Positions 1 through 12,400 of a stretch of 64,000 nt of DNA are shown piece by piece (position 1 is the first letter of the stretch; each line of letters opens with the position of its first letter). Position numbers and translations under genes: made by a program. Under the pieces are notes generated by a model, which was given only the letters and a program-made list of their open reading frames with translations, was not told the DNA's origin and searched no databases. This stretch comes from Polychytrium aggregatum. Taxonomy: Eukaryota > Chytridiomycota > Chytridiomycetes > Polychytriales. The stretch is from positions 162,445-226,444 of the forward strand of contig NW_026516276.1 of the NCBI RefSeq assembly GCF_025602895.1, written 5' to 3'.

Positions 1-1
1 C

Positions 2-193
2 GGCTATTCATACGATCCCCAGAAGCGCATTTTGAACTCGTACGACACAGTCCAGTCGCTCGAGGAAAAGTGCAAGTACGTCCACGGCAAGGGACTCGCA
101 GGCATCATCGTGTGGGAGAGCAGCGGCGATGTCCCCGTCAACCACCCGCGCTCGCTCCTTCGTGCGCTCTACCAGGGACTTTCGGGCTTGTGA
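2..193 (+). CDS. Chitinase, glycoside hydrolase family 18 (3' end only)
   Basis: This is the last 63 codons of a gene that begins outside the window. The frame reads into the edge without a stop and ends with TGA at 191-193. The segment GLAGIIVWESSGD matches the eighth beta strand of the GH18 TIM barrel, where a conserved Trp lines the substrate site. The preceding SYDTVQSLEEKCKYV stretch fits the loop and helix before it, where GH18 enzymes typically carry a 'SYDD..S...K' pattern. GH18 chitinases hydrolyse beta-1,4 GlcNAc links in chitin and act in wall remodelling or secretion. The catalytic DxxDxDxE motif lies upstream and is not visible, so activity cannot be judged. The protein stops soon after the barrel, so there is no C-terminal chitin-binding module. 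Confidence 0.8.
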   Translation, partial: GYSYDPQKRILNSYDTVQSLEEKCKYVHGKGLAGIIVWESSGDVPVNHPRSLLRALYQGLSGL

Positions 194-764
194 GGCTCAT
201 GGACTGGCTGCGTTGGACGATACTTGGGATCCGAGCATGAGATGGAATATGAATTTGGAATGCCACCGACGCAAACGCATGCCATTGCGGCGATGCTCGC
301 CTGGGCCCTGCACCGTGCGTATTCGGCATGGGCCTCCCGCCTGCTTCCCTCGCATCCCACATCCCCACAGTTCCTCCACCGGCCACGCCTCTCGGTCGGA
401 TCTCTCTCGACTCTGGGGCGATTGGGAAAGATGGTGCTGCGCACGGGCCAGCGTTTTCAACGTGCCGTTTCCAGGCTCCACCAAGCGGGAGGCGACCAAG
501 CCGCTCTGTCCCTATCGCAACGGCCGGTGTCGAGAAGCATACGAACAGGTTCTTTTGCTCGCTGCGAGGGGCTCACCCGCAGGTCCAGAGTTTTCAAAAC
601 AGAAAAAGCGCACACACATACCAGGGACACTGCCGCTCCCGGCCCAGATTTGTGTCTGGATCTCTCCTCCATCGGCTGCGACTCCAGGAAACCCACTGTT
701 GGCCCTTCCCGTGCCGTGCTTTCGGACGCTAAGAAGTAGCCCGCACTTTGTTCTCTCCGTAGAT
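194..764. other. Intergenic, chitinase 3' flank and myotubularin upstream region
   Basis: No convincing gene is seen. Several overlapping open frames on both strands lack family resemblance or exon structure. The right part should hold the promoter and 5' UTR of the myotubularin gene starting at 765. Confidence 0.6.
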
Positions 765-3700
765 ATGGATTACATCCGAGTGGCTAAAGTGAGAATCCTT
801 TCGGAGGCCGACCGGCAGCCATTCGAGTCTCCAGGCAATTGCCTGTTCCCTTGCCTGTTCCCTTGCCTGTTCCCTTGCCGAGAAGGGACCTGCCGTCGCT
901 ATGCAAAGCCTGACTGCTCTTCCAGCTTGGTTGTCCGGGCCGAGCCACATGCCAGGCAGCAGCTCGAGCCGACGCCCTTGCCAACCATGATCTCGGAAGC
1001 TTGGTCGCCTCGCCACTTGAGCAACCGAGAATTCTTGACTCTGACCCGTTTCGTTCTGCCCTATCCGACGCTGGCCAGGTCCCGGATGTGACTCTTGTCG
1101 TGGGCAAGGCGAGCCATCAGGGCACCCTGCACCTGCTTTCCCACCATATTCTGTTTTGTCCGTCAAATGGCGAACCAGAGATTTGGGTGAGTCTCGTGGC
1201 TCGGACACCATTTTGTCGTGGGCCGGTTGGTAGGACTGGTGGGCTTGGCTGAATGAACTTGCGGTGGCAAAGCAGGTGGTTGCTCGAAGCTGCAGTGGGC
1301 GGATCGAACTGCCAAGCAAAAGATGGGAGGAAGCGCTCGCTGCACGAGCAAGGGCAGCTCCGAATGCGGGATATGAACCGTCAACACGATGGGCATGCCA
1401 ACAGCAGGCAGCAGGCAGCAGGCAGCAGGCCCTTGACTTTGAACTGAGACTTTCCTGTGGCATAGATATCGTACTCCAGCATCCACACCGTCAACCGAAA
1501 ATACTCGGATGTCAATGGAAACCACCCTCTCTTTATCATGTGCCAAACCTTTCTGCTCGCAAAGTTGTTCATTCCGAAGGAGCAGGACGCTGCTGATGTA
1601 TACTCGAGTCTGCAGAAGCTCATGAATGTTGGTATGTTGAGCGGCGCCTGGAGTTGATCGCGGTGGCCTTGCTCAGGGACATGGGTGCCGTTGTATTCGC
1701 ACAAGTCAAGCTGGGAAAGCAGATATGTGATTGAACTTGGAAGCTGCGGCCTGGCCTTCATGGGGCTCGTTGAAGCAGGCGACAAGGTCGACGCATCGAC
1801 AGAAGACTCATATCCCATTTACTGTCTCGACAAGCCTCGGTCGATCAACTATATGCGTTCTTCTACAAACCACTCCATCCGTTCCCGATGGCGGTTGGAT
1901 GGACGATCTACGACCCCAAACAGGACTATGGGAGAATGGGAGTCGGCACAAAGACAAACAACTGGCGCATCAGCGCTATCAATCAGGATTTCCAGGTACG
2001 GCGTTAATGATTGAGATGTATTGGCAACCCTCGAGTCGGCGTCTGCTGGACTGGATGGCCGTGAAACCGTGACCCGCAGACGGCCTCCGAAGAGTGTGCA
2101 GAGCCTTGGCCGCAGGATGCCTCCTGGGATTGGAGCCCAGTGCCTGGTGTTAACTTGGATGGCTGGCATGTGTCGCAGTTTGCTCCAACGTATCCTCGCT
2201 ACTTGGTGGTGCCATCGCGCATCAGCGATCACACCCTGAAGCATATTGGCAAGTTTCGAAGTAAGAGCCGTATACCCGCTTTGAGCTATCTTCATTCAAA
2301 CATGGTATGCAGCCCAACAGTGGCGCTTCTCCGATGCAGCTGATCCGCCGGGCTGACTGAAGATCAGGCTTTGCGCATGGGCCTGTGTTTTGTGGCGATA
2401 AAGACTCAGATTCGCCATGGATCTCCGAGCAGTGCCCCTGCTGGTGGATAGTGTGCATCCTCGATACCATATCCTACTGTGCCATCCGAGCAATCGGACG
2501 GCGGTCCTCGGTTGGCGAAGTTGGATCGAGTCTGGCGCGGTTGTAACTTATCTCTTCCCGCATCACTGGTCCAACAGATCTCCATCACCAGATCAAGCCA
2601 ACCGATGGCTGGAATCAAACAGAATCGCTCGGTTCAGGACGAAAAGCTTGTGGAATGCATCTTTTCCTCGGATCAAATCAACCCATCGCCATATGTGAAC
2701 CTCAGCCACAACGTCATTATGGATGCGCGGCCGATGGCAAACGTCATTGCGCAGACGGCCATGGGATCGGGCGCCGAAAGCTCAGAGAACTACAAGGGCT
2801 GCAGGATCATGTTCCTGGGGATCGAAAACATCCACATCGTTCGTGACAGCCGGAACCGGCTTTTTGATGGTATGGCTTGCAGGCCTTGGATTGCGTGACT
2901 GCATGCTCTCACGCAGTACCCATGGCGACCGCCTCCCCATGCATGGTAGTCATATGCGATACGCACTGGGCGCGGCATCGAGTCACCCAACTCGTGATCG
3001 CTTGCATACCGACATCATCTTTGTGCGATATTGATGCTGCGTTGTATGTCGTCTTGTGTCTCGCTCACCAGCGATCCAAGGTGCAGAGTCAAGACCTGTC
3101 TCGAAGAGCTCGCTCGACCGGTCGGGCTGGCTACGCCACGTTCGCACAATCATTGACGGCGCTTCGTTGATTGTTCAGAATGTGGATATCCACAAGAACC
3201 ACGTACTGGTCCATTGCAGGTGCGTCTCGATTCTTGAGTCGCCAGAGTGCATCCGAGTGACATGGAGCCGAAGCATCCCATGTATCGAGACGCCTCCGAC
3301 TCAGCTTCATCTCCATGTCCAAAAGATTAGTCATGGTTGCCTATTTTGGATATGTAGCAGCCACTCTCCGCACGTGTGTCGCGGCAATCGCGGATCCTGC
3401 GTCTTAACCCTCATCTACGATTTCTTACAGTGATGGCTGGGATCGCACCGCACAGCTGTGTTCCCTGGCTTCCATGTGTCTGGATCCATACTATCGCACC
3501 CTTGAGGGCTTTTGCGTGCTGATTGAGAAGGAGTGGATTTCATTTGGCCACAAGTTCAGCGATCGACTGGGCATCATATCTCGCGAAAACAACGACTCGT
3601 CCGAGCGCCCCCAGACCATGGGCCAGCAGCTTCACGCGCAGAGCAAGCTGTTCTCGTCGTCGATATCGTCCGCAGCCAAGAGCCTTTTCAAGCACGCGAA

Positions 3701-4877
3701 CGACTCGGCGCCATCGCTTTCGACCCACTCTTCATCGATGCCAAACAAGCTGATGCCACGAGAGGTTTCTCCTGTCTTCACACAGTTTCTGGATTGCTGC
3801 TACCAGATATGGCGGCAGTTTCCGACCCAGTTTGAGTATTCGGACAAGCTCTTCCTGGCCCTGAACGACCACATCTACTCGTGCCAGTTTGGGACGTTCC
3901 TGTTCAACAACGAGCGCGAGCGCCTGATGTACCGCAGCGGCCAGAACCAACTTCCGATTCAGGATGTCGCCTTCAGCATCTGGGATTGGATCCTCAGCAA
4001 CCCAACCGAGTTCCTCAATCCGGCCTATGTTCCATGTGCTTCTGAGCCGGCTTTTGTCGCCGAGGTTGGGACGATGCATTCGTCGATATCGTCGGCAACC
4101 TCCGGAAAGCGAAGCGACGGCGAAAGGGGCACCCATGGCTGCACTAGCCCGGACGGTCGGGTACTTTACCCAGGGGGAATCAACCCTGTATACTGGATGG
4201 ATCTTCTGCGGCGACCCGAGGACGAAGACTTTAACGACACCGCCAGCGTTTACAGCTCGATGAACGCCCTTGACGAAAAGAAGGGATCTTCCTCGCCCGG
4301 ATACCTCTCCGAGGACGGCGCCGACAATCCTGCGTCTCGATCGCCCGAGACTTCCCAGGCAGAATACAAGCTCGGCTCATTCAAGGATGGGAGCGAGTTT
4401 GGCAGCCTCGAGGCACAGACCAGCAGCCTGCCGCCACTACCGCTTATGGCCGAGCTGCGAGTTTCGTCTCACACTCCACCACCATCCGCCCTTGGCCTCG
4501 AAGAAAGGGACGATGTAGCTACATTCGCGGAGCCTCGTGCGACGATCGAGCTCCCTCTGACTGAGAGTGGCTGCACCGTCAACGACCCAGCTCACCCCAA
4601 GAAATCGCCAGAGGCCGATCTGAAGCGACGACTGGACGATGAATTATCTCCACCGAGCGTAACGAATCAAGTGTCTTTGCGAACACACTCATCGACCGCT
4701 TTCAGCAGCAGCACTGCGACAGACGTTAATGCCCTTGACGAGCAGCAGCCCGATCTGTTCCAAAATGCCAAGTTACCGGAAGCTTTCGTGGCTGCCGCCC
4801 ATGATCCACCAGAGGATCATGCAAAGCCACCCCAGATCGCTCTCGATATCGATCCCCTGATGGGCCTGCCTATCTAG
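765..4877 (+). CDS. Myotubularin-related phosphoinositide 3-phosphatase
   Basis: Eight exons (765-788, 1079-1186, 1466-1631, 1835-1995, 2179-2304, 2578-2869, 3072-3219, 3431-4877) join in frame to 823 residues. The first exon encodes MDYIRVAK, like the start of MTMR6/7/8. Exons 2-3 form the PH-GRAM domain and exons 4-8 the myotubularin phosphatase domain. The catalytic CX5R loop is split by the last intron and reads VHC|SDGWDRT, with nucleophile Cys and Arg intact, so an active enzyme is expected. The family removes the 3-phosphate of PI3P and PI(3,5)P2 on endosomal membranes. Conserved blocks include DARPMANVIAQ, GWLRHV and WISFGHKFSDRLG. After the domain comes a roughly 250-residue Ser/Pro/Asp-rich, probably disordered tail; no FYVE domain or clear coiled coil is seen. 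Intron 1 starts eight codons in, so a purely ORF-based caller would miss the true start. Confidence 0.92.
839..874. repeat. 12-bp tandem repeat in myotubularin intron 1
   Basis: Three copies of a TTGCCTGTTCCC unit lie in the first intron (789-1078). The unit is pyrimidine-rich. No function is evident. Confidence 0.8.
1402..1429. repeat. 7-bp tandem repeat (CAGCAGG) in myotubularin intron 2
   Basis: Four perfect copies of CAGCAGG lie upstream of the exon 3 acceptor at 1465. Each copy contains CAG, but the exon frame requires the more distal TAG acceptor. Confidence 0.8.
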
Positions 4878-5452
4878 ACGAGGCCACTGACGCCTCGATC
4901 TGCTCGCTGCACGCCCATGTACCATTCGCCTGTGTTTGTATGAATATACAGTCAATCCAGAAAGAAGTAGGACAGTTACTCTGGCATCAGCGACACAAGT
5001 TTGCTGATCCATAGGCTCCAGCGTGCAAGCCATGCGATTGTTTCCCGTCCTGGTTGGCAATATCGTTGTGTGGTGCATTCACTCGACCCTCTGGACAGCT
5101 CCATGGTGCATCGATATCAAGATACTCGGCCTTCTCGAGTCGCTTGGCTTCCCGGCACAGTGAGGAGACAGCTGGCCGTATCGGGCGAGGTCAGGTGACC
5201 GTCCCTCCCGGTCGATGGACAGCCGGATCGAGCCAAGCCGGGCGGGATGCAGGCCAAGCCACGCGGCGGAGTTGCGGCTCCAAAATTTTTTTTTTCCTCT
5301 TCGTGTTGCTGAGGGCGCTGTGCTGCATTCTCCACAGCAGCGACCAGCGATCCTCACAGCAGCGGCCCTGCGCTTGTCACCAGACAGACCCCACACCCCA
5401 CACCACACACACTCCCTACTCTGGAAGCCGACGACAAGATCTAGCCGCCGAT
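4878..5452. other. Intergenic between myotubularin and IMP4
   Basis: No gene is supported. The region contains a T-run near 5286 and a CA-rich stretch just before the IMP4 start. It should hold the myotubularin 3' UTR and the IMP4 promoter. Confidence 0.6.
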
Positions 5453-7633
5453 ATGATTAGACGACAGGCTCGTGTAAGTCAATGGCGAGCATCCAGAACT
5501 CCATCGAACTGCGTGGCAGCGGCGTGGCGGCGACACTGGCCTCGGAACACTGAGGAGCGCAAAGCAAGTGGCATCCAGCGGGAGTCAGCCATTCCCAGAA
5601 GCAATATGGAATCAAAGATAACACATCCGTATGCGCCTGACCTGATCTGCTGACCTCGCCTGTGACTGGTGCTCTGCAGATGCGCCGGGAGTACCTGTAC
5701 CGGAAGGCACTCGAAGCAAAGGATCTCCAAATCCATGAGCGGAAGCAAAGCCTCAAGGCTGCTTTGGAGGGTGAGCGATTGCGTCTGCAATAAGTTTATC
5801 CACACGAATGTCCCGACCTTGCAAGGAACAGCCCCACCTTCCTTTCGCGACCGAGTCTATGGCTGGCATAACGATGCAGTTGGAATCGCTCGATCGAGAT
5901 CCGAATCTGACGTCCTGGGTTTGCGTCGCTTGTGATGCTGCGTGCAGATGGACGACCCCTCTCTGGAGATATCAAGAAGGACGAGGCCCTGAGGAAGGAT
6001 CTGATATTCGACGAAGGGCAAGCAGGTGAGCGCAGCGACGGGCAAACAGGGCTGCTTCATGCATATGCACAGTTTTTGCTACGCTCTGCAGAACAAAGCC
6101 GATCTCCCTGATGAGATGCGCCGCCTTTTGTCGGCAAAGCGCTGTCAAAGTCTCTTCACCCAGTGTTAAATTGAATGCCGCCATGTTTCTGTAGCTCCGA
6201 CGACGCACATCGACGATGAATATTCGCGAGCCGGAGAACAGGACCCGAAAATCCTCATCACCACCAGCAGAGACCCCAGTTCGCGATTGGCCCAATTCGC
6301 AAAGGTCTGGACAGGAACATCGGCAATATTCGAGGTTCTGTTGCCCTTTGCGGGGCGGCGATGCCATCCAAGTGCGCGCACACAGACACCACATTCGAAA
6401 CAACGACCACCACAGTTGACGCTCTGCATCTGGGATACTCTCATTGCTCAATGCAGGAAATGCGCCTGGTTTTCCCCAATTCGCAGCGCATCAACCGTGG
6501 CAACTACGTCATGAAGGAAGTCGTTGAGGCCTGCAGAGCCAACGATGTGACTGATCTCATCATCCTGCACGAACACCGCGGCGAGCCAGGTGAGGCATCT
6601 AATCACTGTGCGGTGAAGGTGCCCAGAAAGCAGGGGCGCGGCGATGTGTGTCATCGAAACAGGGTGGCTCGCAGCGACTGTGCTTGCGAGTGCCAGTTAC
6701 TAACCGGAGATCAATCGACTGCTTCCGTGTGTCCCAGACGGCATGGTTGTCTGCCACTTTCCGTATGGTCCAACGGCATACTTTTCACTGCACAATGTGG
6801 CTCTGCGCCATGATATCGACAATCGCGGCACCGTTTCGGAGCAGTTTCCGCATCTGATCTTCAACAACTTCAATTCCAAGCTTGGAAATCGGGTGAGCGC
6901 CCTGCCTAGCCCTAGCATCGATTCTGTACAACAGAGCTAAAATTCGATGAGCATGATGAACCTTTCTGGCGGCCCGTCCCACCAAGCCATCGGACTAAGC
7001 CCGTCGTGTCTGATGTCGATGCACAGATCCAAAACATTCTCAAGTATCTGTTCCCTGTCCCAAAGGAAGACAGCAAGCGAGTCATGACGTTTTCGAATGA
7101 GAGCGATTTCATTTCGTTCAGGTACTTCAAAGATCCTGGAACGTGCAATCCACGAGCGATCCAGACAGCCCATTCACCAGCACCGAGAGATGTGCATCTC
7201 GTTTGACTGTCCTCCAGTGCGAGCGCTTTGCTATTCTCAGCTTCGGGGTCCGGATACGGTTGTTTAACGGCGTGATCTCGGTATATCACAGACACCATGT
7301 CTTCTACAAGGCGCAGGATGAAGTCAACTTGGTCGAAGTCGGACCGCGCTTTGAAATGCGAGGTAAGCGTGCGACCGGCCTCTTTTGACCTGGAGCAAAA
7401 TCAACTCCACTTCCCAAGCCATGTTCATGCCTCTCCAAGAGACAGCCCTGTTGGCCAGAATATCGTATCATGCTTGCATATGGCGAAATCGTTACTGACT
7501 GAGGATCGCTGATGCATGCGCCGACGATGCAGCATACGAAATCCGGCTAGGAACCGTCGACATTGCCGAGGCGGACATTGAATGGGTCTGGAGGCCCTAC
7601 CAGCGCACGGCCAAGAAGCGGGATCTGCTGTAG
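5453..7633 (+). CDS. IMP4: U3 small nucleolar ribonucleoprotein IMP4
   Basis: Nine exons (5453-5473, 5680-5770, 5948-6025, 6195-6304, 6457-6589, 6738-6892, 7027-7121, 7292-7362, 7533-7633) give 284 residues, close to the usual size of about 290. IMP4 binds the U3 snoRNA-pre-rRNA duplex with IMP3 and MPP10 in the nucleolar SSU processome and is needed for 18S rRNA maturation. The N-terminus has the family pattern [22 protein letters not shown]. The Brix domain follows, with [67 protein letters not shown] and [15 protein letters not shown]. The C-terminus [10 protein letters not shown] and [16 protein letters not shown] is also typical. All joins are in phase. One donor (6305, GTCTGG) is weak but required by the protein. 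Confidence 0.96.
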
Positions 7634-8035
7634 ACAAGCGAGCAAGTACCGCTGGTGCAGCCAAACAGCGACAGCAGCTACTGGAGGAGAGCCCCTGCGT
7701 CGATGGAGGTTGCAATGTTCAATGAAGGGTCAACGAAGGGTCAATAAAGGATTAATAGTCGGGCAGACGCAACAAGCGCACCTCCCCTCGCCGTGAAGAG
7801 ATCGCTCGATACATGTGTGCATGTGGTTGCCGATCGATGCTAGTAAGCAGCAGACAATGCTGATCCGAACTGCTCGCTGCGGCCGCATTTTCGCTGCCTC
7901 ATGGGAGCTGCTCCCGAAGGTCATGCACCAGTCGCATTATCGGCGATGGGAATCTGTCAATGCCCACACCATTGGATACCGGATGAACGTGTGTATTCAG
8001 AAACAAGACGAAGAAGCAGCCGAAAACAATGTCCC
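7634..8035. other. Convergent 3' region between IMP4 and the Reeler gene
   Basis: No gene is seen apart from the putative AATAAA at 7743. It holds the 3' UTRs of two convergent genes. Confidence 0.6.
7743..7748 (+). promoter_or_regulatory. Probable poly(A) signal of IMP4
   Basis: AATAAA lies 110 bp after the IMP4 stop, a normal distance for 3' end formation. Confidence 0.55.
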
Positions 8036-8968
8036 CTAGAACAGGGCAAGAGCACCCAGAACAGAGAGCAGCAAGGCAGCACCAAAAGTCACGGTATGGG
8101 CGTCGGACTTGCTGGCGGCGGCCGTGGGAGAGCTGACGGAGGCAACTGCGGAGGGATGGTGAGATGAAATTAGTGACGGATCTGGCAAGAGCAGCTCCAG
8201 CCAGGCATGTTCTGGGCACATCGCACCGCATCGCACGAGGGCGCCGATTATCGATGCCGTCTTTCCAAGCCAATTTGCCAGACCCAGCCGCGTCAAAGAA
8301 ATCTTACTTGAAACCTGAACAGACGACGAGTTGGCAGAGGCAGTGGGCAGAGTTGCAGAGGTAGTCAGAGCTGCCGAGGCAGCGGATGTAGGGGCACCGG
8401 CCGAGGTGGCAATGGGGGCAACACCAGAGCTGGCAGCCGAAGAAGCTCCGGCAGGGGCAGAGGCAGGGGCCGGAGCAGCAGCGGGGGTGAGAACGATTGA
8501 GGTAAAGATGTCAAAGTTGGGCATGCCCGGGACGATGGCGCCCTGGAAGTGGATGTTGCCGCTGACAGACGCAGGCGGGTTCCAGGTGAAAGTAGTGCCG
8601 GCGTTCTTGATATCGGCGGTGGAATGGGTCAGCCATGCAGTGGGATCGCTGCCAGTGCACTCGGGCATGGAGCGGAAGCCGCTGCCGATCTGCCAGGTGC
8701 CGACACGGGTGGTGCCATCATCGAGGGTGGCATAGAGCAGCACACCCTTGAAGGTACCGCTGCCCTGGACGGTGATGGTGATGGGCGAACCAGGGGTGTA
8801 TTGGCCCGAGGAGGCCGAGAGACTGAAGCCCGAGGGGCTCTGGGTGAAGCCCATGCCCATATGGATGGTGGTGGCATCGGCGTCGCAGGTGCCGGCGCCG
8901 GTGGGATAGGCGAAGGTCGAGACGGCCGAGGCCAGGACGAGAGCAAAGGCAGAGAGGAGCTTGACCAT
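8036..8968 (-). CDS. Secreted Reeler-domain protein, probably GPI-anchored
   Basis: Two exons (8968-8308, then 8145-8036) join in frame to 256 residues. The intron 8307-8146 is itself open in frame, so an unspliced reading looks deceptively intact. Residues 1-20 (MVKLLSAFALVLASAVSTFA) form a signal peptide. Residues 21 to about 150 resemble the Reeler domain: an early Cys, MGMGFTQSPSGF, a beta-rich body, FKGVLLYATLDDG, WLTHSTADIKN and WNPPASVSGNIHFQGAIV. A 60-residue Ala/Ser/Thr/Pro linker follows, then a C-terminal hydrophobic stretch (VTFGAALLLSVLGALALF). That layout is typical of fungal GPI-anchored wall or surface proteins. Reeler domains occur in extracellular and iron-reductase-associated proteins; no cytochrome b561 segment is present. 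The ligand is unknown. Confidence 0.82.
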   Translation of the reverse strand: MVKLLSAFALVLASAVSTFAYPTGAGTCDADATTIHMGMGFTQSPSGFSLSASSGQYTPGSPITITVQGSGTFKGVLLYATLDDGTTRVGTWQIGSGFRSMPECTGSDPTAWLTHSTADIKNAGTTFTWNPPASVSGNIHFQGAIVPGMPNFDIFTSIVLTPAAAPAPASAPAGASSAASSGVAPIATSAGAPTSAASAALTTSATLPTASANSSSVQVSSKISLTRLGLANWLGKTASIIGALVRCGAMCPEHAWLELLLPDPSLISSHHPSAVASVSSPTAAASKSDAHTVTFGAALLLSVLGALALF

Positions 8969-9480
8969 GGTGAATGTGGGCGATGCAAAGGAGTGCAGGA
9001 TGATGCGAAGGGAGAAGTGCGACGCAGACGGCAGGAGGAGGACACCGACCGCAGGTGAATGTGATGCGGACAGGAAGATGGGTGCGATGCGATGCGATGC
9101 GGACAGGAAGACGGATGCGATGCGATATCGGAGCGAGCCCAAGAAGGCAGGTGCGCGCACACACGCGTCGCGTCGGCGCGGTGCCACACACGCTCTCTTG
9201 CCATTGCGACAGCCAGAGGCGCACTGGCTGCGCAGAGCCCCTGTGCGCCCCTTGCGTCTCTGCCCTCTGTGTTTGGCGGACAGACGCGTCGGCCACGTTG
9301 TGCCGATTTGCTGAGCCACGTGCGGGAACTCCCAGGAGGGGCGGACCTGTGCCACCGTGGCCCGACCATCAAATGCAGAGGTGCGAGGGACGGTTGTTGC
9401 GGTGGCCGCATGTATTGGTTCCGCTGCCGACCATGAAGCGAAGCAATGGAGCTGCAGGAGCGCCCTGCTCCTGCCATCGC
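8969..9480. other. Upstream region of the Reeler gene with GATGC-type repeats
   Basis: No gene is supported. Between about 9059 and 9128 the + strand carries clustered GATGCGATGCGG-like repeats, some within a few hundred bases of the Reeler start codon, so probably promoter or 5' UTR sequence. Confidence 0.5.
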
Positions 9481-12400
9481 TTACAGACGCGGGCGGGGCA
9501 CCGCCGGCAGAGAGCCGCTCCTCCGTTGCGCATCGCGCACAAGCTCCAGATACCAGCCGATGCACTGTGTCTTGCGTGTATAGTCCAATCCGTCTTGACT
9601 CGCAATGGTATCGAAGAGGAACCGCCACAGCGTTGATGCCGGAGCCTGGGTCGGGGATATGGCGCCTTCCTCGCCGCCGCCAGCATCCCGCATGACCCAC
9701 AAGCGTAGCGCCGACCATCTCTGGAGGAGGCTACGGGCCCGATCTGCGTCCTCAGCCGCCGTCCACTCGACAGCCGGGTCGTGACTGCTGTCTTCCAACA
9801 GAAGATTCAACGATCGAGGAAAGGCCTCATTGTCGCCAAGCATTACCCAGCGGATGGCTTCAAGCAGCGGGACAAGACATCGTGGGCGGATGTGTCGGAT
9901 CTGATCAATCAAGACCATGCACAACTGCTCAAATCGATCCGGAGGCTTGGTCGATGCACCGGCGGGTCCGGAACTGGAGGGGCCCGAGGGCAGGGTCGCG
10001 GCGCCCTCAGTCAATGCAGTATTCAACTGACCCGAACGGACAGTTTCCGTTTTCGGAGCCTGTCCCAGATTCGACAATTCGGGCCGAGAGTTGTACTCTG
10101 GGATGGCAGGTGTGGCGACGGACTCGGGTGCGGTCACAGACCCGGAACAAGTCGCCATTCTGGCTTCGGTCACGGCTTCGATGAGAACGAGAATACACTG
10201 TAGGGATAGCACATCGCTTGTGCTCTCGGTCGCAAGTTGGTGGGCTGGTGCGTTCGGTGCTGGGGCCTCATCCATGCCATGTTCGGAATGCTGCAGAATA
10301 TCGCTGGCAATGCGGACAGGGTCGGCAAGGATATAATCTTGACCATCGTCTAATTCTTCCTCGGGCTGATCTTCGGCGTCCAGATGGTCGGGGGAATCGT
10401 CGTCCATGTCATCCTGGGCCGTCAGGCTTTTTCTAGTGAGAGCCTTGCGACTGGCCTGGCTTTGCCGGGAGAGCGTCGAAATAGAGACAATGATACTCCG
10501 AAAGCATCCACGCAGAAGCTCCAAGTCCACGGGATCCGGAAAGTGCTGATAATTTGGACAGCTGTCAGCATAGGCTTGAACACAAGGCGGCCTTGATCCT
10601 CATGCGTATCCTTCGGAGGATCTTCACTCATCCGAGTGAGCACCAACATACACATGCCGACAAGTGTGTGCCAGCATAGTCATCTTTCCATGAAGCAGCC
10701 TACCTCGAGCAGGGTACGGCAGTACCACATGGTAAACTCGCCAATGAACCGAACCCGTTCATTCCAGAGTCTCGAGTTCTCGATTAGCTTGGTCTTTGAG
10801 AGCCGCCAGCACATTTCGGAGACAACGCCAACACAGACCATATGACTCGCCTCGAAAAGCTCAGTCAGCTCGCTGGCTTGGCGACTGCGATCGCCCATCG
10901 CCATGGCAGATCCAGGCGGCCGACTACACACAATGTACGGAGACATTTGTGGGAGGAGTTGGTGCAAGAGCACATCGTCGCTTATAATTGGCAGCAGAGC
11001 CCGCACCAATTGTTGGTAGAACAGCAGCCGGCAACGATGCACGACACAGTTGCTAACTAACCATCACATGGCATCAAGAAATCAACTGGTCAGTACGAAT
11101 CTTACGATATTCCTGCCAAGGAATATATAGTGCCGCTTCTTGGCTGAAGCTTACCGCCAGATCCGCGATATTCGGGCGTCAGTCCATCCATCATTGCCTC
11201 GAATGGCGTTGCCTGGCGAACAGAGCGGCCCGCAGCCTTGATATTCCTGGCGACGATCCAGCGCGTAATTTCGGAGAAGGTGTGGTTCCAGGACGGGAAC
11301 ATGCTTGATCCGAAACCGGTCGCAACAAAGTGAAGGTGATAGAAACACTCGAGAATCGTTGTGAAAATTTGGTGCTGAAGCTCTGCCCATTTGGCGCTGG
11401 CTCTCATGCGCAGGCGATTTCTATGAAGACTGGACTGCACATATTGCTCAGATATGTATGCCACCGCAAAAAGGAGTGTTTTGAGAATCTGCATGGTACC
11501 GACGAGCGCTGGATTGTCTGATGGGATGCAAGGGTAGTGAGTCGAAACTATCAAACCCGCACAGGATGCACTGAGTCTTTGCCCGGTCCCCGCTGGAAAC
11601 ACGCTCACCAGCCACTTGATCGAGGGATGCTATATTCGCCGCCCAGTCTTCTGCTGTGGAGCGGCATTTGTTGCGGATGCTTGAGAGACATTGCGACAAG
11701 GTCACATATTATGAGTTTGATATCGTCGTTTCGTCGAGCACAGCTGCTGGCGTCGCCAGAGGAGTCATTGGCACAATACGCAAGCGAGCGAATGTCAACT
11801 CACGTTTCGAAGACCTTGACGAGGCCAGCGAATGACGGAGGCTCTTCTTCGTGGGAAAAATAGATAGTTGCCAGCATGTCTGCGAGCGCCCGCGTCATCG
11901 TCGGGATTGCTGAAAAGTTTGCAGAATACAGGTCTCTATCGGATTTTTCAAGAACAATGTCGTAGTGTCGGAATCGTTCGGCAGAAATACTTCCGTTTCC
12001 TGTGGACAGGCGCTTGGTGTCTCGGAGATGACCAGAAAGCTCGAGAAAAAAGCCAGGCGGAAGCCCAAGTGTCATCGGAGACTCAAAAATGAAGCGTGCA
12101 CCAAGATCCGTGATGGTCTGAGCGGAACACAGCGATGCGTCAGCTCATGGCCGCCAAAAGGGCGTTTGCGCGTTCACTACGACTTTGGATGCATGATAGA
12201 CATCGACTCTCATTCGCCTGATAATCGCAATGTACAAGTGACTGGGCGATGCTGGACAAACCTCTAAATCGTCGAACTGCGGCGGCGCAAGACGAGGGAT
12301 ATACACGTTCTCCAGTTGGGTCATTCCATATCCAATCGATTCCTGGAGAACATCTACAGATATAAAGTGGTCTCAGACTGTGTTGATCGATAGGTGCGAT

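Noticed and set aside
129-1091. 320-codon open frame overlapping the chitinase end and myotubularin intron 1
   Set aside because: It is out of frame with both supported genes, has low-complexity composition, includes an intronic tandem repeat and shows no domain.
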